Positions 34,816 to 45,132 of a stretch of 64,000 nucleotides of DNA are shown here, one piece after another. The stretch is from Apiosordaria backusii (lineage: Eukaryota > Ascomycota > Sordariomycetes > Sordariales > Lasiosphaeriaceae), in assembly GCA_030549205.1 (NCBI GenBank), contig JAUKTV010000002.1, positions 2,542,001-2,606,000 on the forward strand, written 5' to 3'. Both the position numbers and the translations under genes were made by a program. The notes beneath the pieces were generated by a model. The model was given only the letters and a program-made list of their open reading frames with translations. It was not told where the DNA came from and ran no database searches. Every line of letters begins with the position of its first letter. Position 1 is the stretch's first letter.

Positions 34816-37800
34816 ATGGCGGACAAAGATAAACAGTACAAGTATCGGCAAGAGATACAACAGGTTAGTAATGACTCTCATTATTCGTGAAATATTTCAT
34901 GCTGGTGTTGGGGAAATGGCTTGATGGAGGAGGCATATGCGTTGGGCATCCCGGGATGGATTTGGGAGCAAGGACTGAATGACAACATGATGGATTGGCC
35001 TGGCAGGGCGAACAACCGGGACACGAATCGCACCCAGGCAAATGATATGGAGGATTCTTGTCGGTGAAGGAATAAAGGGGGCTTTGGAACGCGGCAAATG
35101 AACCTCTGTGCTATGGAGCGGTTGTTTATGAGCTGGCAGATCGAGTGCCATGAGGCCAAAGATGGACTTGTTCAAGGGCAATTGAACCCTTTCTTGGCTG
35201 GACAGGACACCTTCAGAAACATGTCAAATGCGCTGGTCTTGGGTCTACAGCTTCCGCGTTACTCTACGAAGTGATCATGGCAGGAAAATACGGGGCCTAT
35301 CGACAGCCACACCCCCGGGGCTCGGCTCCGGCTCCGACCCCGGCTCCGGCTCCGCTCCCGGCAAGGCAACGGAAGCCCACGGAAGGGTACGGCAAGGCAA
35401 CGGCGATATTCTCGGCGACAGCAACAATACACAGCTTTTTATTCTCTTCGCCAAATCGAAAACTACGCAACTCGCAACCACTTCTTCCACAGCGAATTGC
35501 GACAGCATCCACAAATCATTGGGTGCCAACAAGCCTCTTCTCTCGATTTACCCATCTCGGAAGAATACTCAAGACTTGAAGCGCATACAAGATTAGGATT
35601 CGGCATCATGGATCCTCCTCCGCCGCAGCCTAGCAAAGGTCAGCCAGACCAGAGACCTCCGAGAGCGCGGGGGATGCTGGCAGCATCTACTTTGCCCCCT
35701 CCTCACCCATCTCTGCCGGTAAGGGGGAACTGGAGCATACCTCCTGCTCTTGGGTTGAGTCAGGCGGGCTTGCAGGCATCTCCTTCTGGGAGAAGAGCAC
35801 CTGGCGGCAGCGCAGGCAGGGGACACGACAATGCTCACAACCAGCCTGGGCCTCGCACAGCATCTCCCTCTTCAGCGCCAGCTAACCAAAACCGCACTGT
35901 GGACCCTTCCCCTCTGAGATCATCAATCGACACAGACTCGGTTCAGCTTGGTAGTTCCCAAAAGTCGCAGCTTCCATTGCAACAAAAGCCGCAAAAGCCG
36001 CAAAAGCAGCAGCTTCAAAGACAGATTGCGGAACAACAACTGCAAAAGTCGCAACAAGAACAGCTTCGACAGCAGAAAAACGACGAGCTTTTGCACCAGA
36101 AGAAAAGCCAGCTTCTGCAACAGATCGAACAACTCGAGATCACGCAGCAAGAACTGCCAAACTCGCAAGCAGTGTTGAAATCTCAGGAGCTGTCGCCACA
36201 CCAGGTGCCAGAATCGCAACCAGCGACCATGCCTCAGCAGACATTGTCACAAGAGACGTCAAAGTCACAGCCAGCGGATATGCCTCAGCAGATTCTGCCA
36301 CACCAGGCTCAAGAGTCGCGCCCAATGCCCGAAACTCGACAGGTGGTGTCTCATGAAGTGTCCAACTCGCAGCCAGAGCCAGAGGTACAGCAGGTACAGC
36401 CTGATTCAGTGCTTCAGTCGCAGCAATTTGGAGATTTCGCCCACCATCAAGGAAACGAGCCAGTTCAACAGCAGGAGGAGGTCATGTTCACGAACCAAGC
36501 GACTCTCCCGGCTCGACAAGAGGAAGAGAGCCCGTTTATGAACCAAGCGACCCCTCCAACTCAGCAGGTGGAAGAACCTCCGAATGTATACCAACCGACA
36601 CTCCATGAGCTCTACCCTTACAGGATCGCGAACCCCCGAGCCGCCAAGTTCAGAAAGGCGTTTCAGAGAGGTCGACCTTTTATCCCGTTGCCGATTTACA
36701 CGGTCAATTTTATTCCCGTGCAGCCCGAAGCTGCGACTTCGAGCTCTGCAGCTTCGAGCTCCACGGTTCCGACCATTGTGCTCCCGAGATCTGCGACTCC
36801 AAGCTCTGCGACTCCAAGCTCTGCGACTCCAAGCTCTGGTGCAAATCAATCCAAACCTTTCACTGGAGGACCCGGGCTGTTTGACGAGATCTTGTTGTAT
36901 GGCCACCCCGCCGACCTCACTGGCTACGACATTCAACAAAACGCCGAGGGCACCGCCAATCTTGTGCCTCTCAATCTCGACCCTACTGTGGGTACAATCA
37001 AGGATCTGCTTCTCATCCCTGAGCTTAATGCTTTGGACAGAGAGGAGTGGAGGGGGAAAGGGAAGGAGGCTGAACAGCAAGAGGAGGAAGCTGATGTCGA
37101 GAATGAGAGGGAGGTTCGTGAGTGGATTACTGACTTTGTAACCCAGATGATGTATGTATCCGGCGAAACTGGCGAACCTTCAGCCGAAACCACAGGTATC
37201 ATCGAGGATATCGTCCGTCTGCAGGTTGTTGAGATGGTGAGTCTTGTTTTCCCTTTCCCATTACTTCCGTCCAAACACGACTAACGCCGTCCCAGCTGCG
37301 CAGCTGCACCGAACTGGCTGCTCGCCGCGGCGCCCGAGCGATCACTATTAATGATCTGATCTTCCAGATCCGCGACGACGCGCCCAAAGTCTCCCGCCTG
37401 CGGACGTTCCTCTCCTGGAAGGACGTTCGCAAAAACGTCAAGGACTCCGACGACAAAGGAGGCGAAGCCGACCTCGGCGCCGGTGAAGATCCTGTGGGCG
37501 GTGTTGTTCCTGGCGGTCCCGTCGATGACACCGCCAAGAAGAACAAGAAAGCCAAGGTCGGTCTCCCCTGGGAGCCGTCCTCGTACTTCGCCGTCGAGGT
37601 CCCCGAGCGCGAAGACGAAGAAGACGAGGAAGAGGAGGAGATGAACCACATCACCCTCCAGCGCCTCCGCAAAGCCGACGAGCGGACCAAAGCCATGACC
37701 CGCGAGGAGTACGTCACCTGGTCTGAGTTTCGTCAGGCCTCTTTCACCTACCGCAAGGGCAAGCGGTTCAGAGAGTGGGCTGGTTTCGGTATAGTGACCG

Positions 37801-38132
37801 ACAGCAAGCCTTCTGACGACATTGTCGACATTCTCGGGTTCTTGACTTTCGAGATGGTGCAGACTCTTACCGAGGAGGCGCTGAAGATCAAGGAGAATGA
37901 GGATCAGCACCGGGAGCGGACGGGCGAGGCGAACGCTGCGGGGAATGCGGCCAAGAAGAGGAAGATGGGTGGGAGTGGGGGGTTGTTTGATCCGCCGAGT
38001 GAGGGTAGGACTCCAGTTGAGCCGAGACACATCCAGGAGGCGTTCCGGCGGCTGCAGGCCAGGCCAAAGAAGAGCAAGGCTATGCTCAATGGGACTAGGA
38101 TTCAGCAGAGGACGAACCTGAAGCTTTTCTGA
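34816..38132 (+). CDS. SPT3: SAGA complex subunit Spt3 (canonical splice form with 2.28-kb first intron)
   Basis: A histone-fold subunit of SAGA that contacts TBP and helps set up Pol II promoters. Exon 1 (34816-34863) encodes MADKDKQYKYRQEIQQ. Exon 2 (37147-37236) encodes MMYVSGETGEPSAETTGIIE and onward to VVEM. Exon 3 (37296-38132) begins LRSCTELAARRGARAITIND. Together they give 324 residues, a normal fungal Spt3 length, with two histone-fold regions, the SWKDVRKNVKDSDDKGG loop and C-terminal PRHIQEAFRRLQARPKK. Intron 1 runs 34864-37146 (2283 nt; GTTAGT donor, CTGAC branch at 37130, AACCCAG acceptor), about 30 times longer than its neighbours. Intron 2 (37237-37295) is ordinary, with GTGAGT and CTAAC. 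Intron 1 contains a long in-frame ORF, listed separately. Phase 0 joins at both junctions support the model. Confidence 0.92.
35608..37146 (+). CDS. Pro/Gln-rich open frame inside SPT3 intron 1, continuous with SPT3 exon 2 (alternative N-terminus or nested gene)
   Basis: 513 codons from ATG 35608 (MDPPPPQPSKGQPDQ) run without a stop to the SPT3 exon 2 border and continue in the same frame into MMYVSGETGE. If read through and spliced at SPT3 intron 2, the product would be an 821-residue Spt3 with a long N-terminal extension. Composition is low-complexity: a Pro/Ser head, then a Gln/Lys/Ser-rich segment (residues about 110-260), acidic motifs, a Ser/Ala/Thr/Pro patch from three 15-bp repeats (36791-36835), and a more globular-looking piece (GPGLFDEILLYGHPADLTGYD ending REVREWITDFVTQ). 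No family is recognised. It could be an alternative first exon, a nested gene whose 3' end overlaps SPT3 exon 2, or a lineage-specific fusion. No stop exists before 37282 inside SPT3 intron 2. Confidence 0.6.
36791..36835 (+). repeat. Three perfect 15-bp tandem repeats
   Basis: CTGCGACTCCAAGCT repeated three times inside the Pro/Gln-rich frame, encoding SATPS units. Confidence 0.9.
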
Positions 38133-38218
38133 GGTGGCTGTTGGGGAGTAACTTGGGGAAGAGGTGGAGTTTCGTGGAAGGGTTTTCGGTTCTTTTTTTC
38201 TTTGTCTCGAGACATGGG

Positions 38219-38351
38219 ATGGAAGATGGGGTGGATAACACACAGCGGAGTAAATCCTTGCGTTCTGGTTTCCCTGTGCTGTTTGGTAATGGAGTTTAGA
38301 TGGAAAGATGGGCTGGATAGAGGCGGAGTAATTCCTTGCGTTCTGGTTTCC
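38219..38351 (+). repeat. Imperfect direct duplication, two copies about 81 bp apart
   Basis: Copy 1 at 38219-38273 and copy 2 at 38300-38351 share ATGGAAAGATGGGxTGGATA, GGCGGAGTAA and CCTTGCGTTCTGGTTTCC. Located just downstream of SPT3. Confidence 0.85.
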
Positions 38352-38803
38352 GCTTGTTTGCCCGGCCTGGAGTGTAATGAAAGGGGGACTCTGGGGTTTA
38401 TATTGCAGCGTTATGTTAGGATTTGTATGCATGGGTGGAGTTTGGGAAGGGGGGGGGGGCGTTTCTGGGTTAATAATACCCATATCGTCTTGTTAAGAAG
38501 ACGTAGTTATATGTACTTGATAAATGTAAATCAATATTGCATACTATATATATCATGGTGTCTCATGTGCTGTGATATGCATACACAAAAGTCTCCATGA
38601 TTATTCAAATTGATTGAGCTCGCAGCTACCATTGATACAAGATCACACTGTACAATGGAAATACCTTAATAATATATAGTAAGTAAATAGATTATTATGA
38701 TTAAATTAAATTGAAGAAGAAGAAGTCTACAGACAGTCTGTTGGGATGATATTTGCATGCAGGGTCTATAGTGTACTGATCCTACTACCATTTTCCTATC
38801 AAA

Positions 38804-39720
38804 TTCATCCGAGCTTGGATGGAAGACTTCGCTTGCAAACGCTGCTGTTTTCATCCGAGCTTGGATATAGGACTTCTCTTGCAAGCGCTGCTGTATTGAT
38901 CATATAAATACCTAGTATGGTTTTCAACTCCAATAACAAAGCCATCGCCAGGACCTGGGTCGTCATGGCCTCTCGCGAGCAGACGCCGACGACTACAGTT
39001 GGCGCTGGCGAGCGTCACTGGATGCTTGACCAGCACACCTTGCCCACGATGGTTTCGGGTCAAGGATACCTGGACGATTCCGCCAATGTCGACTGCACGT
39101 TCGAGAATTGATCGTCCCAGGGGCTGCGGCCTCCCAAGGATTGATACGGTGGTTTTCCTTGGTAGCGTCGCGCTGGGACCCGCGCATGAATGGACCCATC
39201 TGGGCTGGATCACCTGCGGCAATGATGACTGAGGGACAAGTGGCTCGGTATCGACAAAATGGTTCGGGAGCGGGGGAGAGCTGACAGGCGTCACTGGGAT
39301 AAGCGGCTCGGACTTCATCCGAGCTTGGATAAGAAGTATCGTTTGCAAGCGCTGCTGTATCCATGGTCGCCCTTGTTGGAAGATGCCATGTTGGGGCTTG
39401 GGCACTTGATGAAGAGTCGAAGAGAGAGGAAGGTCGAAGAGAGAAGGTGTGGTGAAGTGTCGAAGGTAGTATACGGATGGTGAAAAAAAGAGAGTAGGCA
39501 GAGATGTAGGAGGAGGATGTGAGGCTGATTACAAGTCCGACTGTGGGATCGAAGGTTCTTGCAAGGTCAAGTGTCGAAAGGAAGAAAATTCTGGGAGAGA
39601 ATTGGGGTGGGAGGTCCGGAAAATATTTGAATAAACAGGATCTTTTACAAGCGTTGCTGTATCCATGGACTTTCCCAACCATTTGAATAAAAAAGGAACG
39701 CTTGTAGGCGCTGCTGTGTT
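38804..39720 (-). repeat. Dispersed 45-bp repeat family, five copies
   Basis: Core TTCATCCGAGCTTGGAT followed by a short variable stretch and CTTGCAAGCGCTGCTGT. Full copies are at 38804-38848, 38850-38894 (adjacent, 46-bp period) and 39314-39358. Degenerate copies are at 39627-39660 and 39682-39720. On the minus strand a copy can encode a peptide such as MDTAALANDTSYPSSDE, but copies are in different frames. Confidence 0.85.
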
Positions 39721-40128
39721 TCTGGACTTCATCCCAGCTGTGGTCCCATTCATCCCAGATAGGTTAAGACGAGAAGGAAAGACTCCTGACATCTGGTTGA
39801 CAGAATAGCTGCTCTCAGCTCAGGCGAAATGGGTGTCCAGCCAGCTCTGGGATTAGGTGCTTCTTGGCCATGTCGGGCATGGTTGACCCTCTCTACCATA
39901 TGCCCTAGGGTACCACTAATCGTTTGGTGATCTGTAAAGGCAAGTGCATCAATCACGCTGACGACGGTGAATGTGGGCTCTATTGTACTCGCTATCGTGG
40001 TTCGAACGGGTGGTGGGTGAAATAAGGTAATGAGAACTGATGAGATTATCTATCAACCCTTCCCATGAGTGTATACTCTCCAGGTAATAAACCCATTTGT
40101 ACCATTAAACCACTACCACCACCCCTAT

Positions 40129-41286
40129 CTACTCCGTCTCATCCCCATCATCATCCCCTTGCCGTAATTGCTGTCCCACCTCTAAATCCATCCCCCCCTT
40201 CCACCCCCAAACAACAACATAATGCCCCGCCAGCAGCTTCCACTCCTCCACCTCATCCAGCCTCTCCAGCCCATCCACCCTTTCCTTCTCCCTGGTGGTA
40301 ACCCACCCATCCCAGATTCCGTCAAAAGTTCTACTCCTGACTTCCCCCTCTGCAAACCCAGCTTCTTTCAACCGCCGTTCTTGATCTTGCTGCGTTTGGT
40401 AGACTGATAATGTCGGCATCGTCACCCCCCTCGCTGAGAGGTTCGAGACCATCATCCTCCCGAATGCATCACCAGGAAGTATCGGTTCATAGATGACCAA
40501 CCCTAACGAGGGGAAGTTGGTTGTGAAGGAGGTGATGAGGGAGGAAGCGCAAGAAGGGGGGAGGTAGCAGAGGCAGCATTCTGATAGGAGCAAGGTAGGG
40601 TGTTCTGATGATATACCAGGGAGAGAGGTAGGGGAGGAGGGGAACATCCTCAAGTCAAGGGGGTGAAGTGTAAGGGAATTCCCTGTATCAGGCTCCTTAT
40701 GCTGGGAGATATATGACTGGGTGGTAGTTGGGTTTGGAACCGGTGATGGGGTCGACAAGATGCCAGACAACGCTGTGATGGTACGAATGAGGGTGGACTT
40801 CTTGGAGATGATAACCGGGAAGTCAATCTCATGATACTGAATATTTTGATGTTTCTCCGGGGAGGTGAATAACCGAAACGAGCGGGTATCTGTCCCTGCC
40901 CCTAAGGAAACAATCTGCCTGGGTTGACCTGAGGAGGCAGTGCTGGAGAGGAAGCAATCTATGAGGATGTCGATTGCTGTTGTGCGGGTGTAGGTGCCTC
41001 TGTTTATGATTGGCAACCGGCGGGGGGTGGATGGTATTGAGCTTGGGCCGGAGTGAAATGATGGTGGGGAGGGGGTGACGAAGTAACTGGCGAAGGGGTC
41101 GGACAAGTAGCCGAGTTCTACTGCGCTGAGGCGGGAGACGGCCGCGTCGGTGTCGGTTCCTTGAATGATTGTGTCGTGGCTCACAGACGGTCCTGAGGAG
41201 GGACCCCGGTGTGAGCCGCCTCGGCCCCGGCCAAGGGATCCGTGGCCGCGGAGGGAGAGCAGGTTGGGTATTGATGGGGCTGACAT
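40129..41286 (-). CDS. PPM1: Leucine carboxyl methyltransferase 1 (PP2A methyltransferase) Ppm1
   Basis: An SAM-dependent enzyme that methyl-esterifies the C-terminal leucine of the PP2A catalytic subunit, controlling holoenzyme assembly. Single exon, 385 residues from MSAPSIPNLLS at 41286; the frame is open upstream but with no ATG. Family motifs: GTDTDAAVSRLSAVELGYLSDPF near the N-terminus, RGTYTRTTAIDILI, the SAM-binding LGAGTDTRSFRL, YHEIDFP, the catalytic-pocket LLLSECCLCYLPP, IYEPILPGDAFGRMM, and C-terminal LDEVEEWKLLAGHYVVVWGW. A Gly/Arg-rich insertion (GRGRGGSHRG) near the N-terminus is typical of disordered fungal heads. It ends GDDDGDETE. Confidence 0.95.
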   Translation of the reverse strand: MSAPSIPNLLSLRGHGSLGRGRGGSHRGPSSGPSVSHDTIIQGTDTDAAVSRLSAVELGYLSDPFASYFVTPSPPSFHSGPSSIPSTPRRLPIINRGTYTRTTAIDILIDCFLSSTASSGQPRQIVSLGAGTDTRSFRLFTSPEKHQNIQYHEIDFPVIISKKSTLIRTITALSGILSTPSPVPNPTTTQSYISQHKEPDTGNSLTLHPLDLRMFPSSPTSLPGISSEHPTLLLSECCLCYLPPSCASSLITSFTTNFPSLGLVIYEPILPGDAFGRMMVSNLSARGVTMPTLSVYQTQQDQERRLKEAGFAEGEVRSRTFDGIWDGWVTTREKERVDGLERLDEVEEWKLLAGHYVVVWGWKGGMDLEVGQQLRQGDDDGDETE

Positions 41287-41944
41287 GGTTGGCTCTTGAG
41301 GGTGTGGGTAACTGGGGATGAGGATGAATTTCAAATCAATGAGAATCTTCTCATTCCGTCTTTTGCAAATAAGATCTCGGGTGGTAGAATGAGGCTAGCA
41401 GTTGTGCTGCTGTGTTCCGGAATGACGTTGGTGAGGCTCATGAGAAGCTTGGGAGCTCTTGTGGGGTATGAAGGTCAAGCTTCCTTAACAAATTTGGCAG
41501 TTATTTGTGAGTCAAAATGCTAGAGTCAAGGGAAGCTTGTTACTGGTGGGGGTTGAACCATTTGCTACAATGCAGGAGCAACCTTGCATCTCATCCACTT
41601 TCAGATGGAACACCAGGACAAGACAGTCACATATTCTCTCCAATTTTGCCAACAAGACTCTCTTTTGGGTTATTTCTTTCAGTTTCCTGTAACAACTATA
41701 AATGATGGGGGAATCAAACAGTCACAATGCAAAGAAGCATGATTATTTCCCGTTAGGTCTTTTTGATTTTTATGACGTTACAGGTAGAAAAAGAAGCAAT
41801 GATATTCGCGAGTTGATAATACATCCCGGAAAACAGCCCGCTTCTCAAACTCTTAACGCAGAGAATTCGGTGTTGTATCGAATCCCTGCCTATCCAAACA
41901 GCCTCTCAACCTCCGCTTTCAGTCATATCAACCAAGAGCACAAT
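41287..41944. other. Intergenic region
   Basis: 658 bp upstream of PPM1 and downstream of the six-TM gene. No supportable gene. Confidence 0.5.
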
Positions 41945-43081
41945 CTAAGCCCTCCACCCCAAAAAGAAATACTCAAAAGTCAACACAGCCACCACAAAGC
42001 CATACAACACCATCGTCACCCCAATAATCTTAACCTGTTGCACATACAACCTGACCCAAGAAGCCCAGCTCACCGTCTTCAGCGCGTGCTTCAAGTTACC
42101 GAAGCCCTTGCCGTTGATAACCTCGGGCTCAACGCTGCCGCCAAAAGTCCGATCAAACGGCACAATCGTCTCCTCCTCATGTGGCAACAGGGTCGCCTGG
42201 ATTCTGACAAGCGCAACATGAGCGGGCACAACGAGCAACAGATTCAACCCCAGGAAAACACCCGAGACGCAGATCAGCTGGGCAATCTCTACACCTGAGA
42301 TGCCCTCTTTGAGCTGGTTGTTGTCGTCAAGGGGGGAGAGGCCGATCAGCTTGGCGAGGAGACCGGGGAGGATGATGGCAGCGTGCACCGAGACCCAGTA
42401 GAAGAGGATGGGCTGGTAGGTGGCCACGAGATTGCGGCGCCAGGCGGGGAGGCGGGAGAAGAAAGTCCGACCGGAGGCACCGGCAGGTCTGGGGTGGGTG
42501 ATGATGATGTGGGTGAGAGCGGTGTTGAGTTGTGAGGTGAGAAGCAAGACGCAGAGGTTGCCGAGGATAGGGATCATGGAGAAGATACCGCTCAGCATGA
42601 TTGTGACGAAGCCAAGGAAGAGAGCACAGCCCAGCCCACGGAATTGGGAGCGGAAGCCGGCAATGGACTGGAGGGTTCGGTGCGTGGCCCGGAGGGAGGC
42701 AGTGATGGGCTTGGTGCGGGGAGCTGCGTCGCCATTGTTGTTGTTGGCCTTGTTGATATTGTCGTCGTCGCTGGCAGGATCGTTGATGGGAATGGCGTCG
42801 TAGTCAGGCAAGGGGTCCTCGACGATGGCGAGAGTGGGGTAGATGTGGGTGAGCGTGTAGAGGATATAGGTGAAGATGGGGACGAAGAGGATGAGGTTGA
42901 AGAGAACTTGAATGCCACCATAGGCAGGCCACTTGATGGGAGGACCCTGAGGGTCCTCGCTCATGTCTGTGAAGGTCGCCGTGAAGGTCGGCTTTGAGTG
43001 CACGGTGATGCCGCTGTTGGCAAAGTCAGAGACGGCACGCTTCGCGAGCATGCCGCCGGCTTGGATGACTGGGGAAATCAT
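41945..43081 (-). CDS. Six-helix integral membrane protein of unknown function
   Basis: Single exon, 378 residues. Hydrophobic segments: VLFNLILFVPIFTYILYTL (about residue 60), a double helix around GCALFLGFVTIMLSGIFSMIP and NLCVLLLTSQLNTALTHI (about 150-200), FYWVSVHAAIILPGLLAKL, LICVSGVFLGLNLLLVVPA and VTMVLYGFVVAVLTFEYFF near the C-terminus. The Lys-Trp-Pro-Ala-Tyr-Gly-Gly segment before helix 1 and the FRGLG-x-ALFLGF segment look conserved-type. No catalytic or transporter motif was seen. I have an impression of a fungus-specific membrane family that databases often label vaguely, but I do not assign a function. The start is the first ATG of the frame. Confidence 0.8.
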   Translation of the reverse strand: MISPVIQAGGMLAKRAVSDFANSGITVHSKPTFTATFTDMSEDPQGPPIKWPAYGGIQVLFNLILFVPIFTYILYTLTHIYPTLAIVEDPLPDYDAIPINDPASDDDNINKANNNNGDAAPRTKPITASLRATHRTLQSIAGFRSQFRGLGCALFLGFVTIMLSGIFSMIPILGNLCVLLLTSQLNTALTHIIITHPRPAGASGRTFFSRLPAWRRNLVATYQPILFYWVSVHAAIILPGLLAKLIGLSPLDDNNQLKEGISGVEIAQLICVSGVFLGLNLLLVVPAHVALVRIQATLLPHEEETIVPFDRTFGGSVEPEVINGKGFGNLKHALKTVSWASWVRLYVQQVKIIGVTMVLYGFVVAVLTFEYFFLGWRA

Positions 43082-45132
43082 CTTGATGGATGATCTCTCA
43101 AATGGGATCTCTCAAATGCAACTGGCAATAATAAGAAAAATAGAAACAAAAAGTAATGATGGTGAAAGACTGACGATGGTCGGATGGTTGATAAGCAAAC
43201 CACACCCAAGAAATGAATCAGAGACGCCCAGCCCAGCGGATGTGGCAGGCGTTGGACGTTTATAGTGGGATCCAACAGCCTGGGGGACGTGCAACCGCCT
43301 ACAAAATGCGGAGCAATAAGCGTCTGGTGCCTTGCCTGATTTCACCAACGGCGGGTTCTAATTGGCTGTATTTCCAACAGGATCAAGCACCGCCCCATTC
43401 ACAACCATCAAAAGTGCCACTGGCGGGGTGTTCTGCCTGGCCAGCCCGGAGACATATCTCGCCCCTCATCAAATGCACTGTGGGATTCACTGCAGTCAGG
43501 CGTTCAACATGTTACACGAAGTGACCAGTTCCGGCCAATCCGAGATCCATCTGGGCGCAAACACCTCGAGCACAAGGCCCTTGCAGTGAAGATTCAAGGT
43601 CCGAGGATACCCCTCGTCTCATTCTGGCACAAGGCTCTGACACTTTTCAGGTTTCTATTGCCTTGGCGCAGAGACTCGTGTGTGCTTGAGGAATGTTTAA
43701 ACTGGTGAGAAAGAGAGCGTCTCATTTGTTTGTTTTTGAGCCTCTAGAGAAAGATATGACGCTACATCCAACCCTAACCCCTTTGCTGCTTACTTGTAAG
43801 CGTCATACTGATTTTACTTGTTAATTATCTGAGCAAAGCAATGTCAATGCCGCAGTATATCAAGATGAAGCAAATTGACTAGAGATAGTATCAAGTTTGA
43901 GATATCAGTGAGATAATTAGAAAGTAGAAAATGAAAGATAAAGCAGAACAACCACAACTCAGAGTTGCCACCGAACTAATCCACCACTCAACCACGCCCT
44001 CAACTACCCAACCCCTAACCTTCTTCCCAGCCTTCACTACCGTCTTGAACCGCATCTTAGCGTATATAGACTCTGAAATCCACTACACAAGCAGTTACAT
44101 TCTCTACCTCTTCTTTGAGGGTCTCAAACCTCAAACCTCAAACCCATACCCGAATCTCAAAGGTTGAAGGACGGCCATTTTTCTCTCCAAGTGTTCCAAG
44201 AACTGGTGCCACAGAAGGTACCCCCAAAACCTCTCTCATCTCCCTTAGGCATCGATCTCTCTTAGGCCCCCTTACTCAACCCCCTAACTCCCTCTTTTGA
44301 TCCATCTTCCATCCCTCACCTTGTCCCCTACATACCACTGACGCAACTCCTCGAACCCTTCCTCCCTCACCAGGAAATCGGCCTCTCCGCTACCCTGCAC
44401 CTCTCCTCCTCCTCCAAAGGCTAGGCACAGGTATTTACAACAGCCAAAGATTCACCAAACTCCACAAACTCCAACTCACCATCATCACCCCCCCCCTTTC
44501 CCAGAATGACCAACCGACAGCACTCCAAGATCCCCCTAGTAATGGACGTTCTATCCCCAGAATCAATCTCCGCCTGCTTCTCCCACCTCACCCCCCGACA
44601 ACCCCCCTCATAGCCGTAATCAACAACACCGGCTTCTGCATGATTTCCCCCATAGCATGTTAACAAACTGACCATCTTGGCTGCTGATGGTATTGCTCAG
44701 TCGTCCAAAGCGGCAGCTGCTGCCGTGCACGATATCCTTGCCGACAAATTTTTGCACTGTGCTATACTGTCGGGTATGATGCTCTGCTCGGCCAGATGGC
44801 CAAAGATATAACGCCGGAGAGTACTTATGAGTACACCATGGAGAGGTCGTTTGTTTGTCCGTAAAATCTCAGAGGTTCCGTTGGAAGGCTATCGACACTA
44901 CAAAACTGTTTCGCATGGTTTGCTGCAAGTCAAGTTTTGATTTGAAGAGACAGGCAGCATCACTGTAAAAAGAACAACATGTCAAATAAAGCTACATCCC
45001 CATTACATCACAACGCTGAAACGAACAGCAAACCCTCCCGCAAGCACACAAAAAAATGGCGATTATCAGTCTCCCCCCAAGGAACCTCGCAGAAAAGAAA
45101 GTATCAAGAAATCACACCACCACACTCCTTCC
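43082..45132. other. 2-kb intergenic region
   Basis: Holds the promoter of the six-TM gene on the left and the 3' region of the F-box gene on the right. A frame at 44421-44675 (minus, 84 codons) and its plus-strand partner are not recognisable. No RNA gene was identified. Confidence 0.5.

Larger units (their letters stand above)
38133..40128. other. 2-kb convergent intergenic region rich in short repeats
   Basis: 3' regions of SPT3 and PPM1. It contains a near-tandem duplication (38219-38351) and five scattered copies of a 45-bp repeat (38804-39720), listed separately. Frames here (for example 38993-39682 minus) are built from these repeats, change frame between copies, and are not convincing genes. 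Confidence 0.6.

Noticed and set aside
38993..39682. 229-codon minus-strand frame with a repeated DTAALA-type peptide
   Set aside because: Built from the 45-bp repeats, which are in different frames from copy to copy, so coding selection is not supported.
44421..44675. 84-codon minus-strand frame between the six-TM gene and the F-box gene
   Set aside because: No family recognised, and plus-strand frames of similar length overlap it.
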